Source: Scandinavium manionii (GTDB lineage Bacteria; Pseudomonadota; Gammaproteobacteria; Enterobacterales; Enterobacteriaceae). From it: a DNA stretch of 64,000 nucleotides. The stretch is from contig NZ_JALIGC010000040.1 in the NCBI RefSeq assembly GCF_024764775.1, forward strand, positions 558,001 through 622,000, given 5' to 3'. The position numbers and the translations under genes were made by a program. The number at the start of each line of letters is the position of its first letter. The first letter of the stretch is position 1. Of the stretch, positions 1 through 8,002 are shown piece by piece. The notes below the pieces were generated by a model. It was not told the DNA's origin. It worked only from the letters and a program-made list of their open reading frames with translations, and ran no database searches.

Positions 1-332
1 AAAATGCCATTCAGCGCGGCATGATCATGAATCGCGACGGGGTAGTGTATCCCGATATGTTGGGGATCCCGCAAACGGCGCCTGTCAGCCACGCCGAACC
101 CACGCTTTCCGAAACGTCCGTCATCGCTTCCTCTGCCGTGAGCACCGTAACCGCCGGTCAAGGCGATCTGCGTCTGCATGGCCGCTTTGCCCAGTACGAA
201 TACATCGCCGATTTGATGCGCACCTACCAGGGCAATAAATCAAAAATCGCCGATTTGCTAGGCATTACGCCGCGCGCCCTGCGCTACCGCCTGGCCTCCA
301 TGCGGAAATATGGCATCGAAATTTTCTCTTAA
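1..332 (+). CDS. lafK: LafK, sigma-54-dependent lateral flagellar regulator (C-terminal part)
   Basis: The 5' end lies outside the window; an open frame runs from base 3 (reading NAIQRG...) to a stop at 330-332, about 110 residues. The last 45 residues form a Fis-type helix-turn-helix (IADLMRTYQGNKSKIADLL followed by GITPRALRYRL), the usual DNA-binding end of NtrC-family sigma-54 activators. Its place directly upstream of fliE/fliF-type genes is that of lafK in Flag-2 and Vibrio lateral systems, where it is the master activator. The AAA+ domain cannot be seen. Two matching sigma-54 promoters further along the window (18106 and 19826) are its likely targets. Confidence 0.85.
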   Translation, partial: NAIQRGMIMNRDGVVYPDMLGIPQTAPVSHAEPTLSETSVIASSAVSTVTAGQGDLRLHGRFAQYEYIADLMRTYQGNKSKIADLLGITPRALRYRLASMRKYGIEIFS

Positions 333-373
333 GTTGCACATTCACCTACAAGGACTGTTTTTTAAGGCATGCC

Positions 374-736
374 ATGAATACGTTAACCATTACTCCAGCA
401 AGCACAATGCAGTCGCAGATGCTGCAAGACATGACCCAGATGAGGGCGGTAGCGGATGCTCCCGTCCTTCCTGCATCAAACGTCAGCCTCAGCGAAGGTG
501 TTTCCTCCGTCGCCACGCCGTCTTTCAGCCACATCATGAGCGCCTCGCTGCATCGCGTTGACAGCTATGAACACACTGCGCAGGCACGTCAGACCGCCAT
601 TGATATGGGAAAAAGTGACGATCTTGCCGGGGCGATGATTGCCAGCCAGCAGGCATCGTTATCATTTTCCGCCCTTGTCCAGGTGCGCAATAAAGTCGCC
701 TCTGGCATTAACGATCTGATGAGTATGTCCATTTAA
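374..736 (+). CDS. lfiE: LfiE, flagellar MS ring-rod junction protein (FliE family)
   Basis: 120 residues, close to the usual FliE length (about 104) with a somewhat longer N-terminus. The C-terminal part (SFSALVQVRNKVASGINDLMSMSI) carries the FliE signature, in which the last helix ends in a short hydrophobic tail. FliE links the MS ring to the proximal rod and is one of the first substrates of the flagellar export gate. It lies 41 bp after lafK and 5 bp before lfiF, so it is the first gene of the lfiEFGHIJ unit. The ATG at 374 is the natural start. Confidence 0.9.
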   Translation: MNTLTITPASTMQSQMLQDMTQMRAVADAPVLPASNVSLSEGVSSVATPSFSHIMSASLHRVDSYEHTAQARQTAIDMGKSDDLAGAMIASQQASLSFSALVQVRNKVASGINDLMSMSI

Positions 737-741
737 TCGCC

Positions 742-2403
742 ATGAATCAGAATCTCCTCGAAAAAGCGCGTCAATGGCTGGCTGTTGTGATGGCTAAGCT
801 GGACGGCAAAAAGCGTATCGCTCTGTTTGCCGCCGCAGCGGTTGCCGCGACAGCCATTATTTCCGCCATTCTCCTCGGTGGAAACTACGGGTATGTCGCC
901 CTCTATGGCAGTCAACAGAATATCCCCGTCTCCGAGGTTATCTCGGTGCTGGATGAGAGCAAAGCAACCTACCGAATCGATCCCAGCAGCGGACAGATCC
1001 TCGTGCCTGAGGATGCGTTATCGCAGATTCGCATGACACTGGCAGCCAAAGGTGTGCAAGCGATCGCCCCTGAAGGCTACAAGCTGATGGATAAGGACGA
1101 GGTGCTGGGTGCCAGCCAGTTTGTGCAGAACATCCGCTATAAACGCAGCCTCGAAGGCGAGATGGCCAAGAGCATCATGTCTCTGGACGCAGTACAAACG
1201 GCGCGAGTTCATTTGGCGCTGAATGAAGACAGCTCTTTTGTTGTCAGTGAACAACCTAAAAACAGCGCGTCGGTAGTGGTTCGCCTGCATTATGGCAATA
1301 CGCTGAGTCTGGATCAGGTCAATGCCATTATTCACCTCGTCTCCGGCAGCGTACCCGGTCTGCTCCCGTCTCAGGTCAGCGTGATTGACCAGACCGGCGC
1401 CCTGCTGTCGGATGGCGTCAGCGATGGCGAAGGCTCCCGGGCCGTCACCCGTAAAAACGACCAGGTCGTGAAAGATATTCAGACCAAGACCCGCGCGAGC
1501 ATTGAAAACCTGCTCACCTCGCTGGTGGGTAAAGGCAATTTCCGTGTCAGCGTGATGCCTCAGGTTGATCTCAGCGCCATCGAGGAGACCCAGGAAAATT
1601 ACGGCGATACGCCGAAAGTCAGCCGTGAAGAGAAAGCGGAAGATAAGAATACTGATCAGTTGGCCATCGGCATTCCAGGCTCGCTGAGCAACCGTCCGCC
1701 CATGGCGACCACTCCCCCGCAACAAGGGAGTCGCCAGCCTGCCCAATTGTCACAGCATACGGAAAATAAGAGTGATTACGCTTACGACCGTAACGTGAAG
1801 CATATCAAGCATCCAGGCTTTACCGTCACCCGTCTTAACGTGGCAGTGGTCCTGAACCGAAACGCGACTTTTGTTAAAAACTGGCACGCACCGCAGATTC
1901 AGCAGGTCACGACCATGCTGAATACCGCAGCCGGCATCGACAGCCAGCGTGGCGACACCCTGACCCTGGAGATGATGAGCTTCGTTCCGCCTTCAGAGAG
2001 TGATTATCCGAAGCTGCCATGGTGGCAGGATGGCGACATCCTCAACTGGGCACGTCTGATCGGCTATGGCCTGCTGGCCCTGTTACTGCTGCTGTTCGTC
2101 GTCCGTCCGATGATGAAGCGTATGACCGTCGCCCGTGACGAGCGCAAAGCGCTGGCTGCGGCTGAGACGGCTAATCAGGCAGCACTGCAACTTGATGAGA
2201 AATCAGACACCCGGAATGCCGCGGCCCAGGTGCGTGAATTCGAACTGCCAAGCCTGCCAGTGGATGAACCTCTCCCGTCGCCAAGCTCTGGGCTTGAAGC
2301 AAAACTGGAATACCTGCAGAAACTGGCGATTGAAGATACCGATCGCGTAGCGGAAGTCATCAGACAGTGGATTACAAGTAATGAGCGAATTGAAAACAAG
2401 TAA
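742..2403 (+). CDS. lfiF: LfiF, flagellar MS ring protein (FliF family)
   Basis: 553 residues, the normal FliF size. A transmembrane helix lies near residues 25-46 and a second near 435-454, with the large periplasmic ring-building domains between them. These include the YscJ/FliF domain with YKRSLEGEMAKSI and VQTARVHLAL. The cytoplasmic tail of about 100 residues ends in an acidic/amphipathic segment (AIEDTDRVAEVIRQWI) that in FliF binds FliG. The 3' end overlaps lfiG by 23 bases, which suggests coupled translation of ring and switch protein. It forms the MS ring in the inner membrane that houses the export gate. Confidence 0.95.
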   Translation: MNQNLLEKARQWLAVVMAKLDGKKRIALFAAAAVAATAIISAILLGGNYGYVALYGSQQNIPVSEVISVLDESKATYRIDPSSGQILVPEDALSQIRMTLAAKGVQAIAPEGYKLMDKDEVLGASQFVQNIRYKRSLEGEMAKSIMSLDAVQTARVHLALNEDSSFVVSEQPKNSASVVVRLHYGNTLSLDQVNAIIHLVSGSVPGLLPSQVSVIDQTGALLSDGVSDGEGSRAVTRKNDQVVKDIQTKTRASIENLLTSLVGKGNFRVSVMPQVDLSAIEETQENYGDTPKVSREEKAEDKNTDQLAIGIPGSLSNRPPMATTPPQQGSRQPAQLSQHTENKSDYAYDRNVKHIKHPGFTVTRLNVAVVLNRNATFVKNWHAPQIQQVTTMLNTAAGIDSQRGDTLTLEMMSFVPPSESDYPKLPWWQDGDILNWARLIGYGLLALLLLLFVVRPMMKRMTVARDERKALAAAETANQAALQLDEKSDTRNAAAQVREFELPSLPVDEPLPSPSSGLEAKLEYLQKLAIEDTDRVAEVIRQWITSNERIENK

Positions 2404-3388
2404 AAACAACCTGTTAGAGCAATCTGCAATCTTGTTACTCTGCCTGGGTGAAGAAGCCGCGGCGACGGTGATGAGCAAACTGACCCGTGAAGAAGTCGTG
2501 CGCCTGAGTGAGCATATGGCGCGTCTTTCCGGCGTGAAAATTACCCAGGCTCGGCGGGTCATCAATAACTTCTTCGATGAGTTCAGCGAACAGAGTGGCA
2601 TCAATGGCGCCTCACGCGCCATGTTGCAGGGGATCCTCAACAAAGCCCTCGGCAGCGAGATAGCCAGCGGTGTCATCAATGGCATTTACGGGGATGAAAT
2701 TCGCTCCCGTATGGCACGCCTGCAGTGGGTTGAACCGCGCCAGCTGGCGTTGCTGATCGGCGAAGAGCACCTCCAGCTCCAGGCCGTGTTCCTGGCCTTC
2801 CTGACCCCGGATATTGCCGCAGAAGTCCTGCTGTATATGACGGAGTCAGTGCGTAATGAAATCCTCTATCGCGTCGCCAAACTGAATGACGTCAATCGCG
2901 AAGTGATTGATGAACTCGACCGCTTAATCGAGCGCGGCCTGGCCGTACTTTCTGAGCATGGCTCCAAGGTGAAAGGCATCAAGCAGGCCGCAGATATCGT
3001 GAACCGTATCCAGGACGACCAGCAGGTCATTCTGGAGCAGCTGGCCGAACGCGATGGCGAGATCCTTGTCCAGCTGCAGGATGAGATGTATGACTTCTTC
3101 ATCCTTGGCCGTCAGAGTGAAGATGTACGCCGTAAGCTGCTGGAAGAGATCCCGATCGAAGAGTGGGCTGTGGCGCTGAAAGGCACCGAAGCCCCGCTAC
3201 GCCGCTCCATTTATGCTGCTATGCCGCGCCGCCAGGTGCAGCAGCTGGAAAGCATTACCGCCCGTCTTGGGCCAGTGCCCATCAGCCGTATTGAGCAGAT
3301 CCGCCGCGAAATCATGTCCGTGGCGCGTGAACTGGAAGAAGCGGGCGAAATTCAACTGCAGCTGTTCGCAGAACGGACTGAGGAGTAA
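2381..3388 (+). CDS. lfiG: LfiG, flagellar motor switch protein (FliG family)
   Basis: 335 residues, typical for FliG. The N-terminal domain (AILLLCLGEEAAATVMSKL) is the FliF-binding part, the middle and C-terminal ARM domains follow, and the charged torque helix region near the end (AMPRRQVQQLESI) is present. FliG is the rotor component that touches the stator. The usual EHPQ motif of the middle domain reads EHLQ here (GEEHLQLQAVFL), a mild departure from polar FliG. The start lies inside the end of lfiF, and lfiH follows after 5 bases. Confidence 0.95.
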   Translation: MSELKTSKNNLLEQSAILLLCLGEEAAATVMSKLTREEVVRLSEHMARLSGVKITQARRVINNFFDEFSEQSGINGASRAMLQGILNKALGSEIASGVINGIYGDEIRSRMARLQWVEPRQLALLIGEEHLQLQAVFLAFLTPDIAAEVLLYMTESVRNEILYRVAKLNDVNREVIDELDRLIERGLAVLSEHGSKVKGIKQAADIVNRIQDDQQVILEQLAERDGEILVQLQDEMYDFFILGRQSEDVRRKLLEEIPIEEWAVALKGTEAPLRRSIYAAMPRRQVQQLESITARLGPVPISRIEQIRREIMSVARELEEAGEIQLQLFAERTEE

Positions 3389-3393
3389 GCGAT

Positions 3394-4119
3394 ATGGCAT
3401 TAGACACATTGCGCGGCCGCTTCCGTCAGTACCGCTTCCCGCCACTGGATGGCGAAACGGCCCAGCCGCAACCGCAGGATGAGGAGCAGCAGCATCTGGC
3501 TCTGGTGGCAGAACACCAGCTTCAGCTTAAGGAAGGCTACCAGGAAGGCTTTAAGCGTGGCCTGGAAGAAGGCCAGAAAGAGGGCCAGGAGCAGGGTCTG
3601 CGCCAGGGTACCGAGCAGGGATTCAACGAAGGGATGCGTAAAGGCTATACCGATGGCAGCCTGTCGGCACAGAAAGAGGGCCAGCAGCAATTTGCCCTCG
3701 CCGCTAAACCGCTCGACGGCATCGCCCATCAGGTGAATGACTATCTGGGGACTATCCAGCGCAAGCAGCGCGACGATTTGTTGCAGCTGGTTGAAAAGGT
3801 CACCCGTCAGGTCATCCGCTGCGAGCTGGCGTTACAGCCCACGCAGTTACTCTCCATCATCGAAGAGGCGCTCTCTGCCCTGCCGTCAGTACCGGAATCG
3901 TTGCAGGTAATGCTCAGCAGCGAAGAGTTTGAGCGCATTCAGAATGTGGCCCCGGAAAAGGTCAGCGAATGGGGATTAACCCCTTCTACGACCTTACAGT
4001 CTGGCGAATGCCGAATTGTGACTGACACCTCAGAGCTGGATGTCGGCTGCGAACACCGTCTTGAGCAGTGCATGAAAGCGATTAAAGAAACGCTGTCCCC
4101 GGAGCAGAAGGATGCATGA
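3394..4119 (+). CDS. lfiH: LfiH, flagellar export ATPase regulator (FliH family)
   Basis: 241 residues. The central part (about residues 45-105) is a run of G-x-x-x-G repeats rich in E, Q and K (for example KEGYQEGFKRGLEEGQKEG), the helical signature of FliH/YscL proteins. The C-terminal domain resembles V/A-ATPase peripheral stalk subunits. FliH holds FliI at the export gate and slows its ATPase. It overlaps lfiI by 8 bases, as in most flagellar operons. Confidence 0.92.
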   Translation: MALDTLRGRFRQYRFPPLDGETAQPQPQDEEQQHLALVAEHQLQLKEGYQEGFKRGLEEGQKEGQEQGLRQGTEQGFNEGMRKGYTDGSLSAQKEGQQQFALAAKPLDGIAHQVNDYLGTIQRKQRDDLLQLVEKVTRQVIRCELALQPTQLLSIIEEALSALPSVPESLQVMLSSEEFERIQNVAPEKVSEWGLTPSTTLQSGECRIVTDTSELDVGCEHRLEQCMKAIKETLSPEQKDA

Positions 4120-5458
4120 TTTGCCGGGGGTAGCGGACGCATTACGTTCCATTGACGCTATCCCGCTGGTGCGTCAGTCGGGCCGTCTGGTGCGCGTCAG
4201 TGGCATTCTGCTCGAAAGTATCGGTTGCCAGCTGGCCACCGGTCAGCTGTGTCGCATCGAAGGGGCCGAGGGCGAAGTCATTGAAGCGCAGGCAGTGGGC
4301 TTTGACCGCGAAGTCACCTACCTGATGCCTTTCAAGTTGCCGGTCGGCCTGATGGCCGGCGCCCGTGTTTTCCCCCTCGATAAAGCCCGTGACGTGATGA
4401 TCGGCGACAGCTGGCTCGGGCGCATTGTCAATGGCGTGGGTGAACCGATGGACGGCAAAGGCCGTCTCGGGGGGACGGAACTGCTCCCGGCCCAACCGCC
4501 TGCGGTTAATCCCCTCACCCGTCAGCCGGTCAGCGAACCGCTGGACGTCGGTGTGCGTGCCATCAATGGATTGCTGACGATTGGCAAAGGCCAACGCGTC
4601 GGCCTGATGGCAGGCAGCGGCGTGGGTAAAAGCGTGCTGCTGGGCATGATCACTCGCCAGACCGAAGCGCAAGTCGTGGTGGTCGGATTGATTGGCGAAC
4701 GTGGCCGTGAAGTGAAAGAGTTTATCGATCACTCGCTCGGCCCTGAAAGCCTGGCAAAATCGATTGTGGTGGCCGCGCCCGCCGATGAATCGCCACTCAT
4801 GCGTCTGAAAGCCACCGAACTGTGTCACTCCATCGCCGCCTGGTTTCGCGACCAGGGCAAAGATGTGTTGTTGCTGATCGACTCCCTGACCCGTTATGCG
4901 ATGGCGCAGAGGGAAATCGCCCTCTCGTTGGGTGAGCCGCCGGCCACTAAAGGCTATCCGCCGTCGGCGTTTGGCATGATCCCACGTCTGGTCGAAAGTG
5001 CCGGTAACAGCGAAAGCAGTGGGTCAATGACCGCTATCTACACCGTGCTGGCGGAAGGTGACGATCAGCAGGACCCGATCGTCGACTGCGCCCGTGCAGT
5101 GCTGGATGGTCACATTGTGCTCACCCGTAAGCTGGCCGAGTCCGGGCACTATCCGGCGATTGATATCGGTCAGTCGATCAGCCGCTGTATGAATCAGGTG
5201 ACGCCCCGCGAACACCAACTGTCGGCCCGCCAGTTTAAGCAAAACTACGCCAGCTACATGGAAATTAAGCCGTTGATCCCGCTCGGCGGGTATGTCGCCG
5301 GTTCCGATGCGACGGTTGATAAAGCCGTGAAGAACTACCCGGCTATTGAACGATTCCTGCGCCAGGATGTGAGCGAACCCGCCGCACTCGCCAGCGTTCA
5401 GCAAAGTTTGCAATCCCTCTTCCCTGTCGGGAAAAACGCTAAGGCTAAGACGGCATGA
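4112..5458 (+). CDS. lfiI: LfiI, flagellum-specific export ATPase (FliI family)
   Basis: 448 residues, a full-length type III secretion ATPase. Walker A is AGSGVGKS (about residues 166-173), Walker B is DVLLLIDS (about 249-256), and the F1-beta-like nucleotide-binding core runs through the GEPPATKGYPPSAF segment. The hexamer powers unfolding and delivery of rod, hook and filament subunits with LfiH and LfiJ. It starts inside lfiH and ends in an ATGA overlap with lfiJ, so the three export proteins are translationally linked. Confidence 0.97.
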   Translation: MHDLPGVADALRSIDAIPLVRQSGRLVRVSGILLESIGCQLATGQLCRIEGAEGEVIEAQAVGFDREVTYLMPFKLPVGLMAGARVFPLDKARDVMIGDSWLGRIVNGVGEPMDGKGRLGGTELLPAQPPAVNPLTRQPVSEPLDVGVRAINGLLTIGKGQRVGLMAGSGVGKSVLLGMITRQTEAQVVVVGLIGERGREVKEFIDHSLGPESLAKSIVVAAPADESPLMRLKATELCHSIAAWFRDQGKDVLLLIDSLTRYAMAQREIALSLGEPPATKGYPPSAFGMIPRLVESAGNSESSGSMTAIYTVLAEGDDQQDPIVDCARAVLDGHIVLTRKLAESGHYPAIDIGQSISRCMNQVTPREHQLSARQFKQNYASYMEIKPLIPLGGYVAGSDATVDKAVKNYPAIERFLRQDVSEPAALASVQQSLQSLFPVGKNAKAKTA

Positions 5459-5895
5459 ATCAGATGATTGACACCCTCAGGCAACTGCAAAAGCTGCGCG
5501 ATAAATCGGTACAAGATTTCACCGTTCAGCTCGCCCGGCAGAAGCAGATAGGGGTTGGATTTGAAAACAATATCCGCTCACTGACGATGTTGCTGCAAAA
5601 AACGGCCCCTGCCTCCTCAGAGGTGCAGTGTCCGGAAGAGCTGAAAAATATTAATGCCTATAAAGGCAGTCTGCGCCGGGTTCTGGCCTGGCAGGAACAG
5701 GAAAAATCACTCGCCCAACTGAAAGAAGATCGTATCCAGAAAGATCTCATCAGCGCAGCCTGTCAGGAAAAAGTGGTCAGCATGACCCTCGACACCCAAC
5801 GTGAGCATCTGGTACAGGAAGCGAATGTCCGCCAACAAAAGGTGCTGGACGATATGGCCGGCCAGTGTTGGTTACGCCAGCGGGGAGTGAAGTAA
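5455..5895 (+). CDS. lfiJ: LfiJ, flagellar export chaperone (FliJ family)
   Basis: 146 residues with a nearly continuous alpha-helical, coiled-coil composition (many Q, K, E, L) and no recognisable catalytic site, as expected of FliJ, the central stalk of the export ATPase. Family assignment rests on size, composition and position directly after lfiI with an ATGA overlap. The next gene, a TagD-like cytidylyltransferase, begins only 4 bases after its stop. Confidence 0.85.
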   Translation: MNQMIDTLRQLQKLRDKSVQDFTVQLARQKQIGVGFENNIRSLTMLLQKTAPASSEVQCPEELKNINAYKGSLRRVLAWQEQEKSLAQLKEDRIQKDLISAACQEKVVSMTLDTQREHLVQEANVRQQKVLDDMAGQCWLRQRGVK

Positions 5896-5899
5896 CGTC

Positions 5900-6295
5900 A
5901 TGAAAACCGTGATTACCTTTGGCACGTTTGATCTGTTTCACATCGGGCATCTGAACATTCTGATCCGGGCGCGCCAACTAGGCAATCGACTGGTGGTGGG
6001 CGTCTCCTCGGATGCGCTTAATATCCATAAGAAAGGCCGTGCACCGGTATACGATCAGCACGACAGAATGCATATTCTGGAAGAACTTAAGTGCGTCGAT
6101 GAGGTGTTTCTTGAAGAATCATTGGAGCGCAAAAGCGACTATATCCGAAACTTCAACGCCGATGTGCTGGTGATGGGGGATGACTGGGCTGGCAGCTTCG
6201 ATAGTCTGTCCTGCCTTTGCGAAGTGATGTACCTGCCACGAACCCCGTCAATATCCACCACGTCGGTTCTGGAAATAGTCAAAAGACAGAAATAG
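5900..6295 (+). CDS. TagD-like glycerol-3-phosphate cytidylyltransferase
   Basis: 131 residues, the length of Bacillus TagD. It would make CDP-glycerol from CTP and sn-glycerol 3-phosphate in the cytoplasm. All nucleotidyltransferase landmarks are present: VITFGTFDLFHIGH with the HxGH box at residues 14-17, VMGDDWAGSFD at 91-101 and the family-typical YLPRTPSIST ending near 120 (canonical RTEGISTT). The start ATG at 5900 is 4 bases after lfiJ, so it sits as the last gene of the lfiEFGHIJ unit, an unusual place for a teichoic-acid precursor enzyme. A partner that could use CDP-glycerol, the TagF-like domain at 20902-23451, lies in the same flagellar cluster. The enzyme call is firm; the role in flagellar modification is inference. 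Confidence 0.88.
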   Translation: MKTVITFGTFDLFHIGHLNILIRARQLGNRLVVGVSSDALNIHKKGRAPVYDQHDRMHILEELKCVDEVFLEESLERKSDYIRNFNADVLVMGDDWAGSFDSLSCLCEVMYLPRTPSISTTSVLEIVKRQK

Positions 6296-6621
6296 ATCGC
6301 CCAGAAAATATTTAAATTTAAACTCACGTAACATCCAAAATTAATTTACCTGGCTCCCCACACCGATAATTCCGGGCATTGACAGTCAATACCTGGAAAT
6401 ACCTCCCCTGCCCGCAACATCATGTTACATGTGCACGTCTCCTGAATTATTGTCATCAAAATTACTTTCCTATAAATTCCCTCCACTAATGGACTACTGG
6501 CCCTTTGCGCCAAGAACGGAAGCCACAATTCCGGTAAGAACGTATATCTCTGCGCACTTAACGTAAGTGATCGCTTGTTTACTTTTAAATTGGGCCTGCG
6601 TTCTGCAGGTAATAGTCAACG
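6296..6621. other. Intergenic region before the ToxR-like gene
   Basis: A 326-base AT-rich stretch without a convincing reading frame. It must contain the promoter of the ToxR-like pair and possibly the end of the lfi transcript. I see no clear terminator hairpin and no convincing sigma-54 or sigma-28 promoter. A chance GG-N10-GC lies at about 6595 but is too close to the start codon. Confidence 0.5.
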
Positions 6622-7521
6622 ATGATTATCATTAACAACTGGAAGATGGATGCTTCCCGCTGTACGCTGGCTCATCAAGGAACGGGAGAAACGTTACGAC
6701 TGGGCGAATTTCATTTTCTGTTACTTGAAATTCTCATTACGTACCCTGACACCGTATTATCCCGTGAATTTCTGATTGCCGAAGTCTGGAAAAATCGCGT
6801 GGTCGGCAGTAATAGTCTCCCAACGGCAATCCATGCCTTGCGTCTGGCATTAGGTGATGACAGCAAACAGAAAGAAATAATACAAACCATACCCAAGAAG
6901 GGGTATTTTCTTAATAGCGAATTCATCTCTTATGCGGAAAACGAGAGCCTATCTCAGCCCGTGCCAAATGACGTTGACCTGCTCATAAATGACAATCAAG
7001 AGCGCACGTTACCAGAGACAGAGGCCGTGCCTGAAGCCCCGGCCCGCCCGTTAAAAAGCAACAGATTCTCGCTGCGGGGACGCCTAGGGATGTTGCTGGC
7101 AATCGTCGTTATGACGGCTACGCTGGGGACTCTCCTTTGGTCGTCCTCCCGTCAGCAGGAAAATAAAGCTGAAGGTACTCAACTGAAATATGTTGAATTC
7201 CCTGATGTAACACATATTAAAATTGGCTACCTGTATGAACCCGATACCGATGATACAGGTTCATCCGCGATAGAAAAAAATTGGCATCCTCTCGCCGTAA
7301 ATCTGGATACGTTATTGGCGAAAAAAAATTCCAGCATGAAGATATATGTTTATCCTTCAATGGATAAACTGAGTCTTGATTTAAGCCTGACCAATCACTG
7401 TCATCAAACCTGGCAGGTGATGCTGAGCATTGATAACTGGCAGCATGATATGGATAAACTCAATAACATTATTACTAAGCACGCCAGGAGGACGTTACAT
7501 GAAATGCCAACATGTGAATAA
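6622..7521 (+). CDS. lafZ: ToxR/CadC-like membrane-bound transcription regulator (LafZ type)
   Basis: 299 residues in three parts: an N-terminal OmpR-type winged helix (about 1-105, with LSREFLIAEVWKN and the wing IPKKGYFLNSEF), a loose linker, one transmembrane helix (about 153-173, GRLGMLLAIVVMTATLGTLLW region) and a periplasmic domain of about 125 residues. The periplasmic part has two cysteines, C260 and C298, 38 apart, a layout like that of ToxR. E. coli Flag-2 clusters carry a membrane regulator named lafZ beside lafW; this gene fits by type and neighbourhood, although I cannot align the two. It overlaps the next gene by 23 bases. It probably binds DNA from the membrane and senses a periplasmic or flagellar assembly state. 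Confidence 0.72.
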   Translation: MIIINNWKMDASRCTLAHQGTGETLRLGEFHFLLLEILITYPDTVLSREFLIAEVWKNRVVGSNSLPTAIHALRLALGDDSKQKEIIQTIPKKGYFLNSEFISYAENESLSQPVPNDVDLLINDNQERTLPETEAVPEAPARPLKSNRFSLRGRLGMLLAIVVMTATLGTLLWSSSRQQENKAEGTQLKYVEFPDVTHIKIGYLYEPDTDDTGSSAIEKNWHPLAVNLDTLLAKKNSSMKIYVYPSMDKLSLDLSLTNHCHQTWQVMLSIDNWQHDMDKLNNIITKHARRTLHEMPTCE

Positions 7522-8002
7522 GGTCTGCGCGTTGTTATTGACCCTGTTACTTGCTGTCCTGATTTTCTCAGGACAATCCATCGCCGGGAATAAAATAGAA
7601 CACACTGATCTGGTCCATTATGACATGAAGAGTGGTGAGGAGAGTATTTACACGGTTGAGGTGAACGAGTCCCATGATCAGATCAATGCGCTGTTCGCCG
7701 AGGTTAGTCCGACCCTAAAATCGTATTCAGAGTTTCACTTTTCGCCGTGTCTTAAGAAAAACCGTCCCGACAGCGTGAAGGGAACGTATCATCTGGATTC
7801 GGTAAAGGTTGAGCCGTCCGACGCGCATATGAAGCAGATAGCCTCGTTTTTGCAGTTACAGAACTTAGGTGTTCAGCTCACCGAACTGGCGCCGGGGGAA
7901 GATCTGCTACTGATGAAACAAAACAGCATGCTGATCACCCTCAACACCACGGATACCCTCGATATGCTGGCGACCTGCAAGCCACATTCCAAATCAAGAT
8001 AA
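7499..8002 (+). CDS. Small exported partner of the ToxR-like regulator
   Basis: 167 residues. I place the start at the ATG at 7499 because an AGGAGG sits at 7487-7492; a longer frame upstream has no such site. Residues 1-30 form a signal peptide or membrane anchor (VCALLLTLLLAVLIFS) and the rest is periplasmic, with two cysteines (in FSPCLKK and LATCKPH) that could pair. I do not recognise a family. The overlap with the end of the ToxR-like gene and the predicted location recall ToxRS-type pairs, in which a small periplasmic protein stabilises the regulator. Its 3' end overlaps that of lafW on the other strand by 9 bases. The function is inference. Confidence 0.6.
   Translation: MKCQHVNKVCALLLTLLLAVLIFSGQSIAGNKIEHTDLVHYDMKSGEESIYTVEVNESHDQINALFAEVSPTLKSYSEFHFSPCLKKNRPDSVKGTYHLDSVKVEPSDAHMKQIASFLQLQNLGVQLTELAPGEDLLLMKQNSMLITLNTTDTLDMLATCKPHSKSR

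Noticed and set aside
1018..1746. 242-codon minus-strand frame inside lfiF
   Set aside because: Shadow of lfiF; Arg/His/Gln-rich sequence with no known domain.
4142..4828. 228-codon minus-strand frame opposite lfiI
   Set aside because: Shadow of a highly conserved ATPase gene; no independent support.
6595..6610. GG-N10-GC before the ToxR-like gene
   Set aside because: It lacks the TGGCA and TTGC flanks and would place the start site at the start codon.
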